Shown here: one piece after another, positions 57,467 to 64,000 of the stretch | Layout: each line of letters opens with the position of its first letter | Numbering within the stretch: position 1 is the stretch's first letter | From: Bog-473 sp963817735 | GTDB lineage: Bacteria > Actinomycetota > Acidimicrobiia > Acidimicrobiales > RAAP-2 | Length of the DNA stretch: 64,000 nucleotides | Direction: 5' to 3' | Assembly (NCBI GenBank): GCA_963817735.1 | Contig: CAWFPP010000010.1 | Coordinates: forward strand, 124,001 to 188,000 | Position numbers and translations under genes: made by a program | The notes under the pieces: model-generated | The model's database searches: none | Told to the model about the DNA's origin: nothing | Seen by the model: only the letters and a program-made list of their open reading frames with translations

Positions 57467-59305
57467 ATGGAGCTGGCTGACAGGCTGGCCCACCTCGTCA
57501 GGGGGGGAATCCCGTCGGGGCTGGGAAGGGGAGCTGCGAGCGCACGGGCTCGGGTCCGGAAGTACGCGCCCCTGCTGCACCGGAAGCGGGCGGCCATCGG
57601 CGCCATCACCTTCTGTTTGGTCATGCTCTGCGTGGGCTTCACCGTCGGAATGGGCAGCTCGGCCGCTCCCAAGGCCCTCGCCACCCGGGCCCACCACGCC
57701 CGGGTCGACGCCAACCTGGCCGACAACCCCGGCAACGCGTCGCTGAAGCAGCTCGGCGCCACTGCCACCCTGGCGCTGGCGCCGGCCACCGCCGCGCCGA
57801 CGGCGGCTCCTGCCACGCTGATCGACGAACCGCCGCTGGCCGCCCGCGAGGACTTCGCCTTCGCGCCGTACTGGACGCTGGCCCAGTCGCCGATGTTCGA
57901 CATCACGGGGTTGTCGACGATCGCCTACTTCTCCATCGGCGTGAACGGCGACGGGACGCTCGACGAGAGCGGCCCGGGCTGGGAGGGCTTCCAGAGCCAG
58001 GATCTCGCCGACCTGATCACGCGGGCGCACGCGGCCGGAGAGCGCGTCGTGCTCACCGTCAACGACTTCGGGCAGAGCTCGCTCGACTCGCTGACGTCAT
58101 CCCCGACCGCTGCCGCCACCCTGTCCGGCGCGCTCATCCCCCTGCTGCAGGCCAAGTCGCTCGACGGCGTGAACTTCGACTTCGAAGGCGAGGGGAGCGG
58201 CGACCAGACCGGCCTCACCAACCTGATCACGTCCGTGGCGGGCTCGCTGCGGACGGTCGATCCACACTGGCAGATCACGATGGACACCTACGCCTCGTCG
58301 GCCGGAGATCCCGGCGGCTTCTACGACATTCCCGCCTTGGGCCAGGTCGTCGACGCCTTCTTCGTCATGGACTACGAGCTCAACCTCGCGGGCACCGCAT
58401 CCGAGGCTTCGCCGCTCACGAGCGGCATGTTCAGCACCCAGACGACGCTGGCCCAGTACGACGCCGCGGTGCCGGCGTCGAAGGTGATCATCGGCACACC
58501 GTTCTTCGGCATCGACTGGCCGACGAACAACGGCACCATGGGGGCGAACGCCACCGGCGGCGCGGCGGACATCGCCGACTCGCAAGCCGCCGGGAACGGG
58601 CCCGAGTACTGGGACCCGGTCACCGACACCGCGTGGACGAGCTACCAGGTTGGCGGCCAGTGGCACGAGTCGTACTACGAGGGCGAAAACGGTCTGTACG
58701 ACGTCTCGCAGATGGTGTCCCAGGACGGCGCACGCGGCGTCGGGATCTGGGCGCTGGGCATGGAGAGCGACGGGGCACAGATGATCGCCGCACTCGACGG
58801 GATCTCACCGGGAGCGCCACCGGGCACCGGCCCCCAGTCGACTTCGTCGAGCACGGCGGCCGTGGCGGCTGCGCCCGCGCCGACATCCGCCCCGGGCGCG
58901 TCCGTGTCAGCGCCCTCGCCGAGCCGCACGGGCGGGACGGCCGCGCCGCCCGCCGCCGCGTCGCCGGCCCCCACCAGCGGCAGTGGCGGAGGTTCCGGCT
59001 CGGGCTCTGGGTCCCAGACCGCGTCACCTTCCGCCCCGCCGCCGGCCACGACCACGACAACGACCACGGCCTCGGCCATCACCGGCGAGTACAACGGCAC
59101 CACCGTCGACCTCACGCCCGTGGCCTCGAGCACGGTGCTCGGAGTGCTGCCCGCCGGCACGCTGACCGACTTCCAGTCCAACGTGGTGGCGTACTCGTGC
59201 CTCAACGGTGCCGCGCTGGACGTCTACGACAACGTGAACGGGAGCCCGGTGGCCGAGGCCGTCGCGCCGACCGACTGCATCGCCCAGGACTTCGAGCTCC
59301 CCTGA
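57467..59305 (+). CDS. Secreted GH18-like glycosidase with linker and C-terminal domain
   Basis: A 612-residue protein. A signal anchor lies at about residues 43-64 (AAIGAITFCLVMLCVGFTVG). The TIM-barrel part (residues about 125-450) has the GH18 motif DGVNFDFEGEG with the catalytic glutamate, FFVMDYELNLAGTASEA, FFGIDWP and the barrel end GVGIWALGMESDGAQMIAAL. A 100-residue Ser/Ala/Pro/Thr/Gly linker follows, then a compact C-terminal region with two cysteines (VVAYSCLNG and APTDCIA). It may cut chitin-like or peptidoglycan glycans outside the cell. Confidence 0.85.
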   Translation: MELADRLAHLVRGGIPSGLGRGAASARARVRKYAPLLHRKRAAIGAITFCLVMLCVGFTVGMGSSAAPKALATRAHHARVDANLADNPGNASLKQLGATATLALAPATAAPTAAPATLIDEPPLAAREDFAFAPYWTLAQSPMFDITGLSTIAYFSIGVNGDGTLDESGPGWEGFQSQDLADLITRAHAAGERVVLTVNDFGQSSLDSLTSSPTAAATLSGALIPLLQAKSLDGVNFDFEGEGSGDQTGLTNLITSVAGSLRTVDPHWQITMDTYASSAGDPGGFYDIPALGQVVDAFFVMDYELNLAGTASEASPLTSGMFSTQTTLAQYDAAVPASKVIIGTPFFGIDWPTNNGTMGANATGGAADIADSQAAGNGPEYWDPVTDTAWTSYQVGGQWHESYYEGENGLYDVSQMVSQDGARGVGIWALGMESDGAQMIAALDGISPGAPPGTGPQSTSSSTAAVAAAPAPTSAPGASVSAPSPSRTGGTAAPPAAASPAPTSGSGGGSGSGSGSQTASPSAPPPATTTTTTTASAITGEYNGTTVDLTPVASSTVLGVLPAGTLTDFQSNVVAYSCLNGAALDVYDNVNGSPVAEAVAPTDCIAQDFELP

Positions 59306-59345
59306 CCCGGCCATCTGGCAGGCCGCCGGTAGCGTAGAGCAGGGC

Positions 59346-61337
59346 ATGGAGCGCGACCCGGGCACGGAGCAGGAGCAGGATGAGGAGCAGCAGCACGGCG
59401 GCTTCCCGCTCGCCGTCCGCTCGCAGCGGGTGCTGCAGATCACCCTCGGCCTGCTCTGGATCCTCGACGCGGCCCTGCAGTTCCAGCCCTTCATGTTCGG
59501 CCGCGGCTTCGTGGACTCGTTCATCCTGCCCAACGCCAGCGGGCAGCCCTTCGTCGTCGGCGACCTCATCACGCACATCGGGAACTTCGTGGCACCCGAC
59601 GTCGCGGTGTGGAACACGCTCTTCGCGCTGGTCCAGGTCTTCATCGGCGTCGGGCTGCTCTTCCGGCGCACGGTGCGCCCGGCGCTCGTCGTGTCCTTCT
59701 TCTGGGCCGTCGGCGTCTGGGTCATCGGTGAGGGCCTCGGCATGGTCCTCACCGGCACGGCGAGTGCCCTCACCGGCGCCCCGGGCTCGGTGTTCATGTA
59801 CGGGCTGCTCGGCCTCATGGCCTGGCCCCGGCCACCGCGGCGCTGGGTCGGCTGGACCGACCGCCCCGCCGGCGTCGCCTCTTCGGCCGCCGCTCAGGGC
59901 ATCGGCCGCACGATCACGCCACTGGCCGTGTGGGCCGGCTACTGGTCGTTGGCCGCCGTGCTGTTCCTCCTGCCCGCCAATCGCACCCGTACGTCGACCC
60001 AGAGCGCCATTGCCGGCATGGCCCCGACCGTGCCCGGCTGGTACGCCCACTTCCTGACCAACCTGGCCAACCTGTTCTCGACCACCGGGACCCAGACGGC
60101 CTGGATCCTCGCCGCCGTCTCCGTCGCCATCGGCCTCGGCCCACTCGTGGCCCGCCGCCCCGGCTGGTTCCTCGCCGCCGGCGCGCTGCTCTCCTTCTTG
60201 CTCTGGATGGCCGGGCAGGGCCTCGTCGGCAACGTCTTCAGCGGCTCTGACACCGATCCGAACACCGGCCCGCTGGTGATCCTGCTGGCCGCGGCCATGG
60301 TGCCCACCTACATTGCGTCCAAGGAGGCCTGGCGTTCCCCCGCCGGCGAAGTCCTGCGGCAGAGCCCCGCGGCGGCCGTCCTCGGCATCGGCGCCCTGGG
60401 GGCCGCGCTGGCGTTGAGCGCCAGCTATCCCGCGGTGGCGGCCGAGTCGACGAGCACCGCCATGAGCGGCATGGTCATGAACGCGGGCAGCGCGGGCTCG
60501 AGCTCGCAGTCCGCCACGGTGAGCACCTGCACGCCGCACCAGAGCGGCCTCAAGATCTCGGGACTCGATCTGGCGAACACGCCGTTCATGATCATGAGCG
60601 GGACCAACGGCATGGACATGAACGGGGCCGATGCCAGCGCGGCGGCCGGCTTCAACACGACGACGCCCGATTGGCACTACACGGGCCCGACCATTCCCCA
60701 GGCGGAGGCGAGCACGCTGCTGGCCGACGGCAACAACGGGCCGAGCGACATCCACATGGCGGAGAGTGGCTGCGCGCCGACCTTGACGGCGGCCGACGAT
60801 ATCGGTGCCGTGCAGTACGTGCAGGCGACCAGCGCGGCCGTCTCCGGTTACGCCACCCCGGCCGCGGCTGTTGCCGCCGGCTACGTGCCCGCCTCACCGA
60901 CGGACTACCCGGTCGTGACCTACGTGAACCCGGCCATCGTGGCGGCCAACGCCGCGGCGCAGCGAACGCTCGACCCCCAGCACGTCGACGGCCTCGTCTA
61001 CGCCATGACACCTTCGGGCGCCGACGTGCTCGCGGCCGCCATGTACATCCTCCCCGCCACCGAGACCAAGGTCCCCATGCCCTATGGCGCGCTGGTCCAA
61101 TGGCATCGCCGCACCCAGGTCTGTGGACCGGCCACGCCGTCGCCCACCATGCCTTTCGACATCACCGGGTACCCGCCATGCGCGAGCGGCACGACACTGG
61201 AGCCGACGCCCTATGTCTCCCTGGTGTGGCAGGTCCCGGTCGCGGGCGGACCGCTGGCGATTCAGCCGCCCGACGTGCAGATCGTGGAGGCGGCCGTGAT
61301 GCACGCGAGCGGCACCGCCGTTGCAGCGCAGGGATGA
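59346..61337 (+). CDS. Polytopic membrane protein with Met-rich extracytoplasmic domain
   Basis: A 663-residue protein. The N-terminal 370 residues contain about nine membrane segments (for example VLQITLGLLWILDAALQFQP, FALVQVFIGVGLLFRRTV, LVVSFFWAVGVWVIGEGLGM). The rest is soluble and methionine/histidine-rich at first (SGMVMNAGSAG, MIMSGTNGMDMNGADAS, DWHYTGPTIP), with three or four cysteines (VSTCTPHQSGL, SGCAPTL, TQVCGPA, PPCASGT). The Met/His pattern could bind copper, but there is no known family match that I recognise. It is preceded by the GH18-like gene and followed by a small membrane gene on the same strand. Confidence 0.7.
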   Translation: MERDPGTEQEQDEEQQHGGFPLAVRSQRVLQITLGLLWILDAALQFQPFMFGRGFVDSFILPNASGQPFVVGDLITHIGNFVAPDVAVWNTLFALVQVFIGVGLLFRRTVRPALVVSFFWAVGVWVIGEGLGMVLTGTASALTGAPGSVFMYGLLGLMAWPRPPRRWVGWTDRPAGVASSAAAQGIGRTITPLAVWAGYWSLAAVLFLLPANRTRTSTQSAIAGMAPTVPGWYAHFLTNLANLFSTTGTQTAWILAAVSVAIGLGPLVARRPGWFLAAGALLSFLLWMAGQGLVGNVFSGSDTDPNTGPLVILLAAAMVPTYIASKEAWRSPAGEVLRQSPAAAVLGIGALGAALALSASYPAVAAESTSTAMSGMVMNAGSAGSSSQSATVSTCTPHQSGLKISGLDLANTPFMIMSGTNGMDMNGADASAAAGFNTTTPDWHYTGPTIPQAEASTLLADGNNGPSDIHMAESGCAPTLTAADDIGAVQYVQATSAAVSGYATPAAAVAAGYVPASPTDYPVVTYVNPAIVAANAAAQRTLDPQHVDGLVYAMTPSGADVLAAAMYILPATETKVPMPYGALVQWHRRTQVCGPATPSPTMPFDITGYPPCASGTTLEPTPYVSLVWQVPVAGGPLAIQPPDVQIVEAAVMHASGTAVAAQG

Positions 61338-61406
61338 CGGGCCGCCGCACGATTCCGCCGCGAGGCCGACCCGCTTGGGACCCACCCCGTCCCTAACCTG
61401 GGGGCC

Positions 61407-61928
61407 ATGGCGGCTTCACCCGACGTGACCCAGCGGGCCCTGGCCTGGGCACGCATCGACCTTTCCCCCTCGCACCGGCCGCCGGAGTGGTGGCGGGTGG
61501 TCCTGGCCACCGTCCTGTCCGTCGCGCTGTCGCTGGCGGCGGACGCTGCGCTCGTGGCCATCGGGACGCGGGTATTCCCGACGACCAAGGGCTACGTGCA
61601 CTTCGAGTTCCACGACTACGCCAGGCTGACTGTCATCGGCGTCCTCATCGCGTGCGCAGCGTGGCCGGTCGTGGCGCGACTGAGCTCGGCGCCGCGGTGG
61701 TTGTTCTTCCGGCTGGCCATCGTGGTGACGCTTGTGCTCTTGCTGCCGGACCTCTACATCTGGCATCAGGGGCAGCCGGCGAAGGCGGTGCTGGTCTTGA
61801 TGTCGATGCACCTCGCCATCGCGCTCGTGACCTACAACCTGCTCGTCCACGTGGCGCCGGTCCGGCCAGCTTCTCCCCGGAGCGAGGCGGAGCGAGGCGG
61901 CTCGGGCTCGGGCTCGGGCTCGGTGTAG
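61407..61928 (+). CDS. Small four-helix membrane protein
   Basis: A 173-residue protein, TAACCT 7 bases upstream of its ATG. Membrane segments are VVLATVLSVALSLAADAALV, LTVIGVLIACAAWPVVARL, FFRLAIVVTLVLLLPDLYIW and VLMSMHLAIALVTYNLLVHV, a DUF6069-like layout. The last residues are GSGSGSGSV, encoded by a CTCGGG repeat. Function unknown. It converges on the aldo/keto reductase gene, with stops adjacent. Confidence 0.75.
   Translation: MAASPDVTQRALAWARIDLSPSHRPPEWWRVVLATVLSVALSLAADAALVAIGTRVFPTTKGYVHFEFHDYARLTVIGVLIACAAWPVVARLSSAPRWLFFRLAIVVTLVLLLPDLYIWHQGQPAKAVLVLMSMHLAIALVTYNLLVHVAPVRPASPRSEAERGGSGSGSGSV
61901..61923. repeat. CTCGGG direct repeats at a gene 3' end
   Basis: Three complete and one partial CTCGGG unit encode the GSGSGS tail and lie 6 bases from the convergent stop codons. 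Confidence 0.85.
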
Positions 61929-62858
61929 CTAGCGCGGCGCGATGGCGTCGACGGCGGCAAGCACCTCGGCCGGGGGCATCCAGGCGCCAGCCGCGACGTT
62001 GGCAGTGACCTGCTCGGCCCGGGTGGCACCGGCGATGACCGAGGCGACCGCCGGCCGGGACAGCAGCCAGCCGAAGGCAAGGTCGAGGACGCCGTGGCCG
62101 TGTCGTCCGGCCAACTCGTCGAGCTCGGCCACGGCGGCGAGGCGTTCGTCGGAGAGCTGACTCGCCGCGCCGTCGCCCATGGCGGCCAGCCGGGTGCCCT
62201 CGGGGGGCGGCTCGCCGGCCCGGAACTTCCCGCTCAGCAGGCCCATGGCCAACGGGAAGAAGGGCAGGAACGCGGTCCCGGTGCGGTCGCACCATTCGAG
62301 GACCCCGTCCTCGGGCTCCCGGTACAGGATGTTGTACTGGTTCTGCACGCTGACGAAGCCCGGGTTGCCGTCGGGCGTCGCCGCCGCCGCCTCCGTGAGC
62401 TGCTCCACGTTGAAGTTGGAGCAGCCGAATTCGCGGATCTTGCCCTCGGCGACGAGCTCGCCCAAGACCCCGATGGTCTCGGTGATCGGCGTCTTCGGGT
62501 CGGGAACGTGCATCTGGTAGAGGTCGATGCGGTCGGTGCCGAGGCGGGTCAGGCTGTCCTCGACGGCCGTGCGCACGTAGGCAGGGGAGCCGCCGCCCTC
62601 GTGCCCTTCGTAGGGAACGCCGAACTTGGAGGCAAGCACGATCTCGTCGCGGCGGGGGCCCAGGGCCTCTCCGAGGTAGGTCTCGCTCTTGGTCCCGCCG
62701 TAGATGTCGGCGGTGTCGAGGAAATTGATGCCCGCATCGAGCGCGGCGTGCACCACGTCCGCCGTTTCCTTGCGCCCGACGCGCATGCCGAAGTTGTTGC
62801 AGCCGAGGCCGACGACGCTGACCTCCAACGAGCCGATCTTGCGGGTCTGCACCGGCAC
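61929..62858 (-). CDS. Aldo/keto reductase
   Basis: About 309 residues. GTG at 62858 is preferred, 4-5 bases after AGGAGGG; GTG at 62852 also begins a plausible VQTRKIGSLEVSVVGLGCNN. The catalytic tetrad is visible: aspartate and tyrosine in NFLDTADIYGGTKSETYLGE, lysine in IVLASKFGVP, and the position usually His in LYQMHVPDPKTP. IREFGCSNFNVEQLTEA and SVIAGATRAEQVTANV are NADPH-binding segments of the family. It reduces a carbonyl to an alcohol; the substrate is unknown. Confidence 0.9.
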   Translation of the reverse strand: MPVQTRKIGSLEVSVVGLGCNNFGMRVGRKETADVVHAALDAGINFLDTADIYGGTKSETYLGEALGPRRDEIVLASKFGVPYEGHEGGGSPAYVRTAVEDSLTRLGTDRIDLYQMHVPDPKTPITETIGVLGELVAEGKIREFGCSNFNVEQLTEAAAATPDGNPGFVSVQNQYNILYREPEDGVLEWCDRTGTAFLPFFPLAMGLLSGKFRAGEPPPEGTRLAAMGDGAASQLSDERLAAVAELDELAGRHGHGVLDLAFGWLLSRPAVASVIAGATRAEQVTANVAAGAWMPPAEVLAAVDAIAPR

Positions 62859-62956
62859 ACTCCCTCCTGGCGGCCGGTCTCCTGCGAGCGGACCGGGTCG
62901 GCAGTACTGTACCGGCGAGTTCAAGTTGGGGAACCGAGCACAACGAGGAGGCCGCA

Positions 62957-63337
62957 ATGGCAGCAGGCGCAGTCGACGTCACGATCGCAGCCACGCCCGA
63001 CGAGGTGTGGGCCAAGGTGGGCGACTTCGCCGGCGTCGAGGTGTTGTTCCCGGCTATCGAGTCGTTCCGCCTTGAGGGGGACGATCGCATCATCGGCATG
63101 TTCGGCATGGAGATCCGAGAGCGGTTGTTGGCCCGCGACGAGGCGAGCCGCGTGCTGACCTACTCGGTCGTCGGCGGCGTGCCGCTCGAGAGCCACACGG
63201 CCACCATCTCGGTCGAGCCCGACGGCGAGGGATCCCTGGTGATCTGGGCCTACGACGTCACGCCCGACGAGATGGCGCCGATCTTCGGCGACACTTACAA
63301 GGGCGCGCTCGCCGCCTTGGAGAACGCCTTTTCGTAG
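62957..63337 (+). CDS. SRPBCC family protein (START/Bet v1-like)
   Basis: A 126-residue protein with GAGGAGG upstream of its ATG. It starts MAAGAVDVTIAATPDEVWAK and shows the SRPBCC pattern: a helix after the first strand (VGDFAGVEVLFPAIESF), beta strands (VLTYSVVGGVPLESHTATIS, SLVIWAYDVTPDEMAP) and a long C-terminal helix. These proteins bind lipids, polyketides or other hydrophobic molecules. Divergent from the aldo/keto reductase. Confidence 0.85.
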   Translation: MAAGAVDVTIAATPDEVWAKVGDFAGVEVLFPAIESFRLEGDDRIIGMFGMEIRERLLARDEASRVLTYSVVGGVPLESHTATISVEPDGEGSLVIWAYDVTPDEMAPIFGDTYKGALAALENAFS

Positions 63338-63379
63338 CGACCCGACCAGGGGAATGGGAGGGCGCGCCGGCGCCTCGCC

Positions 63380-63385
63380 TACCCT
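63380..63385 (+). promoter_or_regulatory. -10 element of the ABC1 kinase gene
   Basis: TACCCT stands 6 bases before the GTG at 63392, with no Shine-Dalgarno. Confidence 0.5.
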
Positions 63386-63391
63386 GACGCC

Positions 63392-64000
63392 GTGGACCAA
63401 GGCGCGGCGGACGCACCTGTTGGCCCGACACCCCGGGTGCAGGTCCCGACCCCGGTGCCGCGCCCTCTGACCGAGGACGTCCCGCGTATCTACCCGCGGC
63501 GCCTGCCGGACCCTACGCACCGCGAGCTGCTGCGCCGCAGCCGCACCATCGCCAAGGTCGTGGCCATCCACTTCACGCCCACCGCCTTCCGCCAGCTCCG
63601 CACCATCCGCCAGGGACCGCTCCCGGCGGCACAACTCGCCCGTCCGTTGCGCAAGAGCTTCCAGGACCTCGGCGGGACGTTCATGAAGTTCGGCCAGATC
63701 ATCGCCTCGTCGCCCGGCATGTTCGGTGACGACGTGGCCGACGAGTTCCGGGCCTGCCTCGACACCGGCCCGCCCGTGCCGTTCCCCGACGTGCGCCAGC
63801 GGGTGGAGGAGGACCTCGGACGGCCACTCGGCGAGGCATTCGCCGAATTCGAGCAGGACCCCATCGGGACCGCCTCCATCGCCGTGGTGCACCGGGCGCG
63901 CCTGCTGGACGGGCGCACGGTGGCGGTCAAGGTGCTGCGACCCAACATCGAACACATCGTGGCGACGGACCTCGACCTCATGCAGCCACTGCTCGAGATC
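63392..64000 (+). CDS. ABC1/UbiB (AarF) family kinase-like protein, cut by window edge
   Basis: The first 203 residues are visible and the C-terminus lies outside. After a disordered start, RQGPLPAAQLARPLRKSFQD leads to the KxGQ motif FMKFGQIIASSPGMF that is diagnostic of ABC1 atypical kinases. PFPDVRQRVEEDLGRPLGEA and the ATP-lysine region GRTVAVKVLRPNIEH follow, with DPIGTASIAVVHRA as the A-rich loop. Members support isoprenoid quinone or lipid metabolism. Confidence 0.88.
   Translation, partial: MDQGAADAPVGPTPRVQVPTPVPRPLTEDVPRIYPRRLPDPTHRELLRRSRTIAKVVAIHFTPTAFRQLRTIRQGPLPAAQLARPLRKSFQDLGGTFMKFGQIIASSPGMFGDDVADEFRACLDTGPPVPFPDVRQRVEEDLGRPLGEAFAEFEQDPIGTASIAVVHRARLLDGRTVAVKVLRPNIEHIVATDLDLMQPLLEI

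Noticed and set aside
55124..58030. Minus-strand frame of about 970 codons under the transhydrogenase genes
   Set aside because: Shadow of the pnt genes, with highly repetitive His/Arg/Glu composition.
58094..58103. TGACGTCA palindrome as another copy of the operator
   Set aside because: It has no 3-base spacer and lies within the coding part of the GH18-like gene.
1..64000. tRNA or rRNA genes
   Set aside because: No cloverleaf-like or rRNA-like segment was noticed on reading; a covariance-model search would be needed to exclude one fully.

Overview
This window is a 64 kb piece of a very GC-rich actinobacterial chromosome. It probably comes from an Acidimicrobiia-like lineage or a distant relative of the mycobacteria; no rRNA or other marker gene is present to fix the taxonomy. 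The evidence is a mycofactocin cluster with an NDMA-type alcohol dehydrogenase, an F420/LLM-type oxidoreductase, a DUF222/13E12 HNH protein, KstR-like and other TetR regulators, and a set of steroid/lipid catabolic genes that resemble the Mycobacterium tuberculosis KstR2 regulon. Genes are densely packed, with many 1-4 base overlaps. At least sixteen starts are preceded by a TAnnnT hexamer 6-8 bases upstream and no Shine-Dalgarno, which is the pattern of leaderless transcription.

Layout. 1-8.0 kb: CopD-like membrane protein (cut by the edge), enoyl-CoA hydratase, VC0807-like and DedA membrane proteins, GH1 glycosidase, alpha/beta hydrolase, D-aminoacylase-type amidohydrolase. 8.0-12.4 kb: ABC exporter pair, two divergent TetR regulators (the first KstR-like), cyclase-family hydrolase. 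12.5-21.1 kb: redox-cofactor region with an NDMA-type alcohol dehydrogenase, mftD, a methyltransferase, a GNAT acetyltransferase, mftF, then mftA-mftB-mftC-mftE and a mycofactocin-coupled SDR. 21.1-30.7 kb: UBP zinc finger, PLP decarboxylase, DinB protein, aldehyde dehydrogenase, unusual FtsH-like AAA protease, HNH protein, small hydrolases. 30.7-40.2 kb: LLM oxidoreductase, a pair of acyl-CoA dehydrogenases, amidohydrolase, dienelactone hydrolase, lipoprotein, SDR, and alkylation-repair genes (ogt and a frameshifted ada-alkA). 40.2-42.7 kb: a complete IS1595-type insertion of lower GC with three passenger genes, terminal inverted repeats and an 8-bp target duplication. 42.7-54.2 kb: a second acyl-CoA dehydrogenase pair, esterase, a thiolase/OB-fold/lipid-transfer-thiolase operon, and the steroid C/D-ring module echA20-ipdA-(ipdB-ipdC fused) with a divergent SDR. 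54.3-64 kb: three-subunit proton-translocating transhydrogenase, GH18-like secreted protein, membrane proteins, aldo/keto reductase, SRPBCC protein and the start of an ABC1/UbiB kinase.

How it fits together. Acyl-CoA dehydrogenase pairs, thiolases, EchA20 and IpdAB would degrade steroid- or terpenoid-like side chains and rings. Mycofactocin, the NDMA-type dehydrogenase and SDRs would oxidise alcohol intermediates, and transhydrogenase would balance NAD(H)/NADP(H). A 15-bp palindrome of form CTGACG-nnn-CGTCAG lies upstream of four catabolic units (24.8, 35.3, 46.3 and 53.4 kb) and may be the operator of one regulon. Apart from genes and the insertion element, no gene-free stretch exceeds about 300 bases. 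No tRNA, rRNA, CRISPR array or replication origin was seen.
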